Part shown: one piece after another, positions 14,301-22,104 of the stretch
Layout of the letters: every line of letters begins with the position of its first letter
Numbering within the stretch: position 1 is the first letter of the stretch
DNA from: Streptomyces sp. ASQP_92
GTDB taxonomy: Bacteria > Actinomycetota > Actinomycetes > Streptomycetales > Streptomycetaceae
Assembly: GCF_025399895.1 (NCBI RefSeq)
Contig: NZ_JAODUA010000006.1
Location: 186,001 to 250,000 of the forward strand
Direction: 5' to 3'
Length of the DNA: 64,000 nt
Program-made: the position numbers and the translations under genes
The notes under the pieces: generated by a model
The model's database searches: none
What the model saw: the letters and a program-made list of their open reading frames with translations, nothing else
What the model was told of the DNA's origin: nothing

Positions 14301-16637
14301 GTGAGCCAGCCTTTCGTCCTGCCGGATTTCTATCTGCCGTATCCGGCCCGGCTCAATCCCCATGTGGAGTCCGCGCGCGAGCACTCCCGCGTCTGGGCCC
14401 GGGACATGGGCATGCTGGAGGGGTCCGGGATCTGGGAGCTGAAGGATCTCGACGCCCACGACTACGCCCTGCTCTGCTCCTACACCCATCCGGACTGCGA
14501 CGCGGACCAGCTCGCCCTGGTGACCGACTGGTATGTGTGGGTGTTCTTCTTCGACGACCACTTCCTGGAGATGTTCAAACGCACCCTCGACCGCAAGGGC
14601 GGCAAGGACTACCTCGACCGGCTGCCCGCCTTCATGCCGATGGACCTCGCCGACGGGTTCCCCGAGGCGACCAATCCCGTCGAGGCGGGCCTCGCCGACC
14701 TGTGGGCGCGCACCGTGCCGTCGATGACGCCCGAGTGGCGCGAGCGCTTCGCGATCAGCACCCGCAACCTGCTCAACGAGTCGCTCTGGGAGCTCGCCAA
14801 CATCAACGAGGGGCGTATCGCCAACCCCGTCGAGTACATCGAGATGCGCCGCAAGGTGGGGGGCGCGCCCTGGTCGGCCGGCCTCATCGAGTACGCGGCG
14901 AACGCCGAACTCCCCGCCTCCATCGCCGAGTCGAGGCCGGCGCGGGTCCTCACCGACGCCTTCGCCGACGCCGTCCACCTGCGCAACGACCTCTTCTCCT
15001 ACCAGCGCGAGGTCGAGGACGAGGGCGAACTCAGCAATGGAGTCCTGGTACTTGAGACGTTCCTCGGCTGTACGACGCAGGAGGCCGCCGAAGCCGTCAA
15101 CGATCTGCTGACCTCGCGGCTCCAGCAGTTCGAGAACACCGCGCTCACCGAGATGCCGCGCCTGTGCGCGGAGAAGGGCCTCACCCCCGACCAATGCGCT
15201 GCCGTCGGCGCGTACGTCAAGGGCCTCCAGGACTGGCAGTCCGGCGGCCATGAGTGGCACATGCGCTCCAGCCGCTACATGAACGAGGGCGCCACACTCT
15301 CCGCCTCGCCCTTCGACGGGACGCTCGGCACCTCGGCCCGCCATGTCAGCACGCTGTTCGGGCGCCCCGCCGAGGCCCGCCGGCGCAGCTTCGCCCATGT
15401 ACCGATGCAGCGGGTCGGCCCATCGCTGCTGCCCGACTTCGACATGCCGTACCCCTTGACGCTCAGCCCACATGTGGCCGGCGCACGTGTGGCGTCCATC
15501 GACTGGGCGGACCGGATGGGGCTGCTCGACGACATCTGGGACGCGGAGAAACTGGCGGGGTACGACTTCGCGACCTGCGCGGCCGGCCTCGACCCCGACG
15601 CGACGCCGGAGGAGCTCGAACTCAGCACCCAGTGGCTGACCTGGGGAACCTACGGCGACGACTACTACCCGCTGGCGTACGGACGGCCGCGCGACCTGGC
15701 CGGCGCGCGGGCCGCCCATGAACGGTTCTTGGCCTGTATGCCCCTCGACGAGCCCGGTGCCGGGCGCCTGGTGGCGAGGGCGCCCCTGGAGCGCGGCCTC
15801 GCCGACCTGTGGGCGCGCACCGCGGAACCGATGACCCGCGAGGCCCGCGCGGCCTTCCGCCGAGCCGTCGACACCATGCTGGAGAGCTGGCTCTGGGAGC
15901 TCCACAACCAGGCCCAGCACCGCATCCCCGACCCCGTCGACTACATGGAGATGCGCCGCTACACCTTCGGCGCCGACCTCACCATGAGCCTGTCGCGCCT
16001 GCGGCACGCGGGCCAGCTCCCGCCCGGGCTCCAGGAGAGCGGCCCCATGCGCAGCATGGAGAACGCGGCCGCCGACTACTGCACGCTCCTCAACGACGTC
16101 TTCTCGTACCAGAAGGAGATCGAGTACGAGGGCGAGCTGCACAACGGCGTCCTGGTCGTCCAGAACTTCTTCGACTGCGACTACCCGACGGCGCTGCGCA
16201 TCGTCGATGACCTAATGCGCTCGCGGCTGCGGCAGTTCCAGCACGTCATCACGCATGAACTTCCCGTCCTGTGCGAGGACTTCGAGCTCGACGAGGCCGG
16301 TCGCCATGTGCTCGACGCCCATGTGGCCGAGCTCCAGGACTGGATCGCGGGCATTCTGAACTGGCATGTATCGACGCGCCGTTATGGGGCCGCCGACCTC
16401 CCGGACGCTCTGCCGCACGGGAGCTCCCCCGAGAGTGCGGCCCGGGGCAGTGTGGCCCCCTGGTGGATGCGGCCCACGGGCCCGGGGACCTCGGCGGACC
16501 GGGTACGGCTGCCGGAGGTGCCGGCGTCGGTCTCGGAAACGGCGGCGCCCCCGGCCAGGGCCGCGTACTCCGTTCCGGCCGGGCCGCCCCCGCCCGTCCT
16601 CCCTCTCTCCACCGTGGCGGGAGGCCACGCCTCGTGA
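14301..16637 (+). CDS. geoA: Geosmin synthase (germacradienol/geosmin synthase)
   Basis: 778-residue two-domain terpene synthase. The N-terminal domain turns farnesyl diphosphate into germacradienol and germacrene D; the C-terminal domain turns germacradienol into geosmin with loss of acetone. N-domain metal motifs are DDHFLE (85-90) and NDLFSYQRE (229-237); C-domain motifs are DDYYP (453-457) and NDVFSYQKE (598-606), as in the known bifunctional enzymes. The GTG at 14301 follows AGAGGGG and gives the usual SQPFVLPDFYLPYPARLNPH start. The final 80 residues are a Pro/Ala tail, making it longer than the 726-residue S. coelicolor enzyme. It appears to stand alone as a one-gene unit. Confidence 0.96.
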   Translation: MSQPFVLPDFYLPYPARLNPHVESAREHSRVWARDMGMLEGSGIWELKDLDAHDYALLCSYTHPDCDADQLALVTDWYVWVFFFDDHFLEMFKRTLDRKGGKDYLDRLPAFMPMDLADGFPEATNPVEAGLADLWARTVPSMTPEWRERFAISTRNLLNESLWELANINEGRIANPVEYIEMRRKVGGAPWSAGLIEYAANAELPASIAESRPARVLTDAFADAVHLRNDLFSYQREVEDEGELSNGVLVLETFLGCTTQEAAEAVNDLLTSRLQQFENTALTEMPRLCAEKGLTPDQCAAVGAYVKGLQDWQSGGHEWHMRSSRYMNEGATLSASPFDGTLGTSARHVSTLFGRPAEARRRSFAHVPMQRVGPSLLPDFDMPYPLTLSPHVAGARVASIDWADRMGLLDDIWDAEKLAGYDFATCAAGLDPDATPEELELSTQWLTWGTYGDDYYPLAYGRPRDLAGARAAHERFLACMPLDEPGAGRLVARAPLERGLADLWARTAEPMTREARAAFRRAVDTMLESWLWELHNQAQHRIPDPVDYMEMRRYTFGADLTMSLSRLRHAGQLPPGLQESGPMRSMENAAADYCTLLNDVFSYQKEIEYEGELHNGVLVVQNFFDCDYPTALRIVDDLMRSRLRQFQHVITHELPVLCEDFELDEAGRHVLDAHVAELQDWIAGILNWHVSTRRYGAADLPDALPHGSSPESAARGSVAPWWMRPTGPGTSADRVRLPEVPASVSETAAPPARAAYSVPAGPPPPVLPLSTVAGGHAS

Positions 16638-16662
16638 TCCTCTGATGTGCGGGGGCCCGAGG

Positions 16663-16723
16663 GGCGTTTCAGGGGCGGTTCAGGGCGGTTCAGGGCGTTT
16701 CAGGGGCGGCGGTTCAGGGCGCC
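16663..16723. repeat. Short tandem repeat at the 3' side of geosmin synthase
   Basis: Imperfect copies of GGCGGTTCAGGGC and GGCGTTTCAGGGGC alternate over 60 bp and reach into the end of the opposing membrane-protein gene. Possibly slipped replication; no function evident. Confidence 0.5.
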
Positions 16724-17818
16724 CAACACCCAAGGGACGTAATCCTGTTGGGTCACCACATACACCGGGGTCGCTCCGTCCCGGCACTCCACGACCTGGC
16801 ATCCGGGTGCGGGCCGGGGGCCCGGGTCGGTCCAGTACGGCGGGCGGACCCGGACGGCCGTGAGGGTGCGCGGCACCGGGCGGCGGGCGATCCGGCCGGA
16901 CGGGTCCGGGGTGGCGGCGAGCAGCCCCGGCGCGGCGACCAGGTACCCGAACCCCTCGTGGCAGTACGGGACTTCGCCGAGGACCGTGCCCGGGAAGCAC
17001 TCCTCGGCGGGCGGGACCAGGGGGTTCACCCTGATGGTGTCCGGGGTGCGCCGGCGGTGTCGGTGCGTCAGCCAGGCGGCGCCGGACAGAACGGGCACGG
17101 CCCCGACCGCCGTGAGCAGCAGGGCGGTGGGCACGCCTCCGGTGATCCAGGGGGTGCCGAACGCGAAGCACGCGATCAGCAGGACCGAACCCAGGGGCAG
17201 GGTGAACCGCCAGGGCTCGTACACCGGCGGCTTGGTGGCACTCCGTGCCGAGCAGTAGGCGGCGCGCAGGCAGGCCACCCCCACGGAGAGCGAGACGAGC
17301 GCCCCGGCCAGCGGCAGCCGGTAGCCGCCTCGCGGGTCCGCCGTCGTGTACTGGCGCAGGTTGTGGAACTCCACGTATCTGATCTCCCCACGCCAGTACG
17401 TGAGATGGAGTGTGGCCCCGGGCCGTACCGCGGCGAACACCGGCGCCCGGCCGTCCATCTTCACGCGGTGCGGCGGCGCGGCCGTGCCCGCCGGGCTCCT
17501 CGCGGGACTGGCCTTCAGCCGCCCCGGCAGCGGCCCCGACCCCTCCTGTACGTGGCCGAGCCCCAGCCAGTAGGAGGTCGAGCGGTGTTTGTGGTCGGCC
17601 GCGGCGGTGGTCACCGTGGCCGTGATGGTGTGTCTGCACTCCGTCGAGACCTCGGCCACCGGGCATCCGGCCGCCGACGCGAACGCCCGCTCCTCGTCGA
17701 GCGCCCGGGGCGCGGTCGCCAGGAGCAGCCAGCCGGCGACGAGCAGGAGCGCGACGCCGATCACCGCGGGAGCCAGGACGGCCGAGCGGTCGCGGACCGT
17801 GGCGGGGGCTGTGTTCAC
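16700..17818 (-). CDS. Membrane protein of unknown function, about four helices
   Basis: 372 residues. One helix near the N-terminus (VLAPAVIGVALLLVAGWLLL) is followed by an outer domain of about 130 residues with a cysteine pair (GCPVAEVSTECRH), then a group of three helices (about 167-260) and a C-terminal region with four further cysteines. The pattern of an extracytoplasmic domain followed by paired helices occurs in many Streptomyces membrane proteins, but I recognise no family. Start ATG 17818 gives MNTAPATVRDRS. It is convergent with geosmin synthase and isolated on its other side. Confidence 0.7.
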   Translation of the reverse strand: MNTAPATVRDRSAVLAPAVIGVALLLVAGWLLLATAPRALDEERAFASAAGCPVAEVSTECRHTITATVTTAAADHKHRSTSYWLGLGHVQEGSGPLPGRLKASPARSPAGTAAPPHRVKMDGRAPVFAAVRPGATLHLTYWRGEIRYVEFHNLRQYTTADPRGGYRLPLAGALVSLSVGVACLRAAYCSARSATKPPVYEPWRFTLPLGSVLLIACFAFGTPWITGGVPTALLLTAVGAVPVLSGAAWLTHRHRRRTPDTIRVNPLVPPAEECFPGTVLGEVPYCHEGFGYLVAAPGLLAATPDPSGRIARRPVPRTLTAVRVRPPYWTDPGPRPAPGCQVVECRDGATPVYVVTQQDYVPWVLGALNRRP

Positions 17819-18345
17819 CGCTCGCCGCTCCGGGGCACGTACCGCACGAAAGGGGATGACTGGATCATCATCCGGTCATTCTGAAGCCTGTGCGGGGCCA
17901 TGTCGCTTACGGGCCAAGGTGGTTCAGACCTCTCGGGACACCCGGGTCCGGACCGGCGGAACCGATCTTGCACCTGTCGCGGTTCCGTCTCGAGCCGACC
18001 GGGACCGTCTGGCCCACCTGCGAGGGTTCACCCATAGGTGTGAGCGGGTGGAGACATGGGCCAGTGGCACTTGCGTGACGGCACCCAGTGCCACGCGCGG
18101 AGCGGCCGGGGTGGAGCCAACAGACATCGTCGGCACCCTGATGTTCCGGCCCGCCCGGTGCGAGAATTCGGTCCACACAAGCCAGCCGACGACCATGTGC
18201 GGACCGATACCGGCCCATGCATGCCACATGTGCATCCCCCACATGCACGCCACAGTGACACCCCAGTGGTGCTCCCCGACTGCGTACGAGCGGCCGCGAA
18301 CGGGCATATGCCTGTCCGGTGCTCCCGAATGAAGGTGATGGGGCC
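17819..18345. other. Non-coding gap between divergent membrane-protein and receiver genes
   Basis: 527 bp. No convincing gene, RNA or terminator seen. It must hold promoters for both flanking genes. A stretch at 18212-18250 repeats CATGT/ACATG words (for example ACATGTGCATCCCCCACATG), A/T-richer than its surroundings, and might be a protein-binding region. Confidence 0.5.
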
Positions 18346-18867
18346 ATGTCCGCGGACATGAAGGTGCTACTGGTCGACGACCACGAGGACAACCTGTTCG
18401 CCATGGAGAGCATCCTCGCGCCGCTCGGCTATCCCCTGGAGCTCGCGACCAGTGGGGATGCCGCCCTCAAGGCCGCGCTGCACGGGGGGATAGGAGTCGC
18501 GGTCCTCGACGTCGTGATGCCCGGCGTGAGCGGCCTGGACGTCGCCCGCTATCTGAGCCGCCTGACACAGACCCGGTTGATCCCCGTCATCCTGGTGACC
18601 GGCCGTGGCCACGACAACGAAATCGCCACCCAGGCCCTGCGCTTGGGCGTGGCCGACTACTTGATCAAACCGATCGATCCCTGGGCCCTGCGGATCAAGG
18701 TGCAGTACCTGTACCGCACGAGCGCCCTCCTGACCGGCCCCGCCCCCCGCCAGCGCGGCCCCCGCACCCACCCCGGCGAACCGCCCCAACTCCCATCAAG
18801 GCGCCGCCAGTTGCGCCCCACGGAAACCGTCCGCATCCCCCACCAGTCGGAGGATCCACCCCGCTGA
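18346..18867 (+). CDS. Stand-alone response-regulator receiver protein
   Basis: 173 residues. A full CheY-like receiver domain: acidic pair Asp11-Asp12, phosphoacceptor Asp55 in VAVLDVVMPG, Thr85 in ILVTGRG and Lys108 in YLIKPID. After residue 120 there is only a 50-residue basic Pro/Arg-rich tail and no DNA-binding or enzymatic output. No kinase gene adjoins it, so it is an orphan that probably works through protein contacts. ATG 18346 (MSADMKVLLV) is preceded by a weak GGTGATGGGG site. Confidence 0.85.
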   Translation: MSADMKVLLVDDHEDNLFAMESILAPLGYPLELATSGDAALKAALHGGIGVAVLDVVMPGVSGLDVARYLSRLTQTRLIPVILVTGRGHDNEIATQALRLGVADYLIKPIDPWALRIKVQYLYRTSALLTGPAPRQRGPRTHPGEPPQLPSRRRQLRPTETVRIPHQSEDPPR

Positions 18868-19022
18868 CCGGCCCCGCTGGCCGACCCGCTGACCGACGGC
18901 GCCGGCCCGGATCGCCGCCCCGGATCGCCGCCCCGGACGACGGCGATGAAGGGCGCCGCCATCGCTCTCCTTTGCAGCTCGGCCGTCGCGCACCCCGGGC
19001 GCCCGGACCCGGCCGCCGAGCC

Positions 19023-21452
19023 CTACGCGGGCATCACGCCATGGATGCGGGAGAGAGTGAAGACGCGTTCCGCTTCGCGCAGGTGGCACCAGGCGTCGAG
19101 GTAGGGCGGGTCCAGTGCCAGGTCGCTGAGGGTGCGTACGGTCCGGTTGCCCGAGGTGGCGATGTACTCGACGGTGATGGCCGCACCGGTGTCGATGGCA
19201 TGGGCGACCTGGCGGACGTCGGTGTACGACAGGTGTTTCGCGTATCCGGCGACGATCTCCTCGGTGTCCGTCGCGAAGGGCAGCCCGCTGCCGAACGGGT
19301 CGGGTTCCGGTGCGGTCGGCGGGGCCTTGAGCAGCCGGTCGGCCAGGGCGTCCATCCCGGCGTCGGCGGGCAGGTCGGGGGCGTGGGCCGCGGTGGTTCG
19401 GGGCCCGCGCCGCCCGACGTTCCTTCGCGGCGGCGGGATGGCAGCGGCGGCCCTCTGCGGCAGGAGCTTCTCGATGCGTACCGTTCCCTCGGCGGTCTCG
19501 GCGACCGGGGCGTAGCCCGCGGCGCGGAGCGCGGCGAGAGTCGTCCCGGGTGGGCCGGCGCTGACCAGGACCGTCGGGGCGAGCTGCCGCAGGGCGAGCT
19601 CGGACAGGGCGCGGTGTGCGGCGAGTTCGGCCAGGAGCGCGGGTTCGTCGCTGTGGATGACACAGGCCGCGGGCGCGACGCGCACCCGTCCGTGACCTCG
19701 TGCGGTGTCGGCGACGAGATAGGTCAGCGGCTGTGGCAGGGCCGTGGCGGAGGCGGCCGCCAGGTCGGCGGTGATGTCGTCGGGGGTGCGGCCGGCGTCC
19801 AGGGCCCGGCGGATACTGGCGGCACTGAAGCGCCATACCGACGCCGTGCCACTGGTCTCCCGGTCGGCCAGCGAATCCAGCAGCGCCGCGAGTCGCGCGG
19901 ACGGGGTGCCGGTGACGACGGCGGTGAGGTCGGCGCCGATCCGGGCCGTCGTGGTCGCGGGGGGCAGCAGCCGCCGGGCCGTGTTGCCGAGCTCTTCGTC
20001 GGCGCGGGCCGCCAGGTGGGCGCCTAGCGGGGACAGCGCACCCCGGGCCAGCACGCCCAGCAGTTCGCCTTCACGGATCACCGTGCTGAACGGTGCCGCG
20101 TCCTGGGGCGAGGCGTCGTCGGCGAGCGGACGGTGCCAGGCCACGAGCGGCCCCAACTCCGAAGCGACCTTCACCCCCTGTCCCGCCGGGAGCCCCGCGG
20201 CCGCGGTGAGCAGCCCGTGGCGGGCGTGAAGACAGCCGCCGCAGCAGGGCGCACCGGCGAGCGCGGGGAGCGCCTTGTTGTCTTCGTCGCGCGCCCGGGT
20301 GGGGGTGAGCGGCAGGTCCCGCCAAGCCCGGAGCAGTACGGCGAGTCGTTCTGCGGGCTCCTGCTCGGACCAGGCGTCGTACGCCTCGGTGGGAGGTACG
20401 TGATCGCCATCGCGGGCCAGCAGTCCGGCGGCGTACGCGGTCTCCAGGGCGAGGCGTACGACGGCGTCGTCCGCCTGGGCGGCCTTGCCGAGCCGGGCCA
20501 GTTCACGCGCGCCGATCCCGCCCGACTTCAGCCGGGTCGGTGGAGCGGTCGCGCACGCCGAAAGGACGGAGGCGGCATGGGCCACGAACGCGGTGGCGGC
20601 TGCCGCGGCCTCCTGCTCCACCTCCGAGGAGGTGAGGGGCACCAACTGAGGGACGGGCGGCAGAGGTTCGAACGGAGCATGCCAACCGGGGCCCCGCAGA
20701 GCCAGGGCCACCTCGGCCGGGATCCGGACGGGCTCGTACCGGTGACGGTCCTGGAGCAGAAGCCCGCGGTCGAGAGCCCATCGGGCGCCTGGCGGGAGGT
20801 CGCGGCCAGGAGCCCCGAACACGGCGGACAGCGACTGACGCGGCGTGGCCCCGGCGCTCTGCTCGAGCAACTTCCGTGTGGCGGCCGGTGCCCCCGCCAC
20901 CAACGCGGCGACCCGTTCCGCGTCCCTGTGATGCTCCACCAGAGCCGCGAGCCGCTGCTGCCTGGTGCCGGGTGGCTTGATGCCCAGGACCGCCAGCATG
21001 CCGCGCAGTTCCTCCGAGGTGGTGCCGACCAGCAACTCTTCCAGCGGGGCGTCAAGTCCCAGGGGCGTGCCCCACGCCTGCCGCAAGGGCGTAGGCATGT
21101 GGAGTGCCTCGTTGCCGTCGTGCCACACGAGCGCCCGGTCCGACAGCGCCTCCAGGGTCGCGTCCAGCGCCTGTACCGCCGCAGGGGATGTCGAGCCGAG
21201 CAACTCGGCGAGGCTGTCCCGGGTCGCTCGTGCTCCCAGGGCCGCCAGCGCCTCGGCGGCCTGCAAGCACGGCAGCGTGAGGTGCGGCAGGACGAGTGCC
21301 ACGGACCCCGGACGCTGGAGACGGTCGGCCAGCTCCCCCACCGAGCGTGGTTCCGGGGAGGAAGCCGCGTCCTTCCGCAGGGTGAGTACGCGTGCCAGGC
21401 GAGGACCGTCGAGTCCGCTCAGCCAAGTCGCAAGCGTCGATCGGGACTTCAT
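19023..21452 (-). CDS. Helicase-associated (XPB/Ssl2-like N-terminal) protein with a WYL-like C-terminus
   Basis: 809 residues. Contains the Helicase_C_3 / XPB-Ssl2-like region found in actinobacteria as a protein without any motor: no Walker A is present. Repeated winged-helix-like parts occur (LAALVEHHRD, LARLGKAAQADDAVVRLALETAYAAGLL), a Cys cluster APCCGGCLHARHG sits near residue 400, and the C-terminus (ITVEYIATSGNRTVRTLSDLALDPPYLDAWCHL...RVFTLSRIHGV) resembles a WYL ligand-sensing domain. ATG 21452 has an AGGTG ribosome site. Probably a nucleic-acid-binding factor; in many actinobacteria its homologue sits beside a real XPB helicase gene, which is absent here. Confidence 0.78.
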   Translation of the reverse strand: MKSRSTLATWLSGLDGPRLARVLTLRKDAASSPEPRSVGELADRLQRPGSVALVLPHLTLPCLQAAEALAALGARATRDSLAELLGSTSPAAVQALDATLEALSDRALVWHDGNEALHMPTPLRQAWGTPLGLDAPLEELLVGTTSEELRGMLAVLGIKPPGTRQQRLAALVEHHRDAERVAALVAGAPAATRKLLEQSAGATPRQSLSAVFGAPGRDLPPGARWALDRGLLLQDRHRYEPVRIPAEVALALRGPGWHAPFEPLPPVPQLVPLTSSEVEQEAAAAATAFVAHAASVLSACATAPPTRLKSGGIGARELARLGKAAQADDAVVRLALETAYAAGLLARDGDHVPPTEAYDAWSEQEPAERLAVLLRAWRDLPLTPTRARDEDNKALPALAGAPCCGGCLHARHGLLTAAAGLPAGQGVKVASELGPLVAWHRPLADDASPQDAAPFSTVIREGELLGVLARGALSPLGAHLAARADEELGNTARRLLPPATTTARIGADLTAVVTGTPSARLAALLDSLADRETSGTASVWRFSAASIRRALDAGRTPDDITADLAAASATALPQPLTYLVADTARGHGRVRVAPAACVIHSDEPALLAELAAHRALSELALRQLAPTVLVSAGPPGTTLAALRAAGYAPVAETAEGTVRIEKLLPQRAAAAIPPPRRNVGRRGPRTTAAHAPDLPADAGMDALADRLLKAPPTAPEPDPFGSGLPFATDTEEIVAGYAKHLSYTDVRQVAHAIDTGAAITVEYIATSGNRTVRTLSDLALDPPYLDAWCHLREAERVFTLSRIHGVMPA

Positions 21453-21678
21453 GAGGGTGCACCTCGGTAGACAGGGAACGTCACAGGCGGGCCGAAGCCG
21501 CTTCGGCGCCGAGGTCAAGGATGGCTCAGTTCCATGATCCGTGGATGCCGTACGAAGACAGAGCCTGGGGCTCCTCCTCGTCCCTCCTCGTCCTCCTCGC
21601 CGCCGGCCCAGCCCGACGACGACGATCCGAACGGTTCCGCCGGAGCGCGTTGAGACTGTAGATGAGACCACGAACGCC

Positions 21679-21710
21679 GAAGGGCCCCGCAGCGAACTGC
21701 GGGGCCCTTC
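21679..21710 (-). terminator. Terminator of tRNA-Ser(GGA)
   Basis: Perfect hairpin GAAGGGCCCCGCAG-CGAA-CTGCGGGGCCCTTC just beyond the tRNA 3' end on the minus strand. Confidence 0.8.
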
Positions 21711-21736
21711 GACGTATTGCCCGGTGAGAGCAATGG

Positions 21737-21821
21737 CGGAGGATACGAGATTCGAACTCGTGAGGGGTTGCCCCCAACACGCTTTCCAAGCGTGCGCCCT
21801 AGGCCACTAGGCGAATCCTCC
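21737..21821 (-). tRNA. tRNA-Ser (anticodon GGA)
   Basis: Class II tRNA: acceptor GGAGGAT/ATCCTCC, long variable arm, anticodon loop TTGGAAA giving GGA (reads UCC and UCU), T-loop GTTCGAAT. The genome encodes CCA right after the discriminator (21736-21734). Confidence 0.95.
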
Positions 21822-21894
21822 GCGGCAAACAATACAAGACGTTGGGGGGTGCTCGCGAACTCGTTCCCACGTCAGGGATCGGGTACCCTGTGCG

Positions 21895-21988
21895 GAGCCC
21901 CTCACGTGGCGCTATCTGACTGAACTCCCCCAGGGCCGGAAGGCAGCAAGGGTAGGTCGGCTCTGGCGGGTGCGTGAGGGGCGCTTGA
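21895..21988 (+). ncRNA. ffs: Signal recognition particle RNA (4.5S, small bacterial type)
   Basis: The conserved SRP domain IV core is visible as CAGGGCCGGAAGGCAGCA, containing the GGAAG tetraloop region and the asymmetric internal loop that binds Ffh. The outer ends pair (GCCCCTCACG at 21897 with CGTGAGGGGC at 21973), giving one long hairpin of about 86 nt. TACCCT at 21884-21889 is a fitting -10 box. The RNA works with Ffh to target membrane and exported proteins. Its location just before dnaX is typical for actinobacteria. Confidence 0.93.
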
Positions 21989-22104
21989 TTTTGTGGGGCC
22001 GAGGGCCCCGATCCCCTGTGCGGCGGGGGCGGGCCGGGTTCCGGGCGGGGTGGGCGGGCCGTCGGCGGGGCCGGTTGTCAGTGGGCCCCGATAACCTCGT
22101 ATGC

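Noticed and set aside
12960..16142. 1060-codon minus-strand frame over geosmin synthase
   Set aside because: Antisense to an enzyme with all catalytic motifs; repeats of arginine and glycine only.
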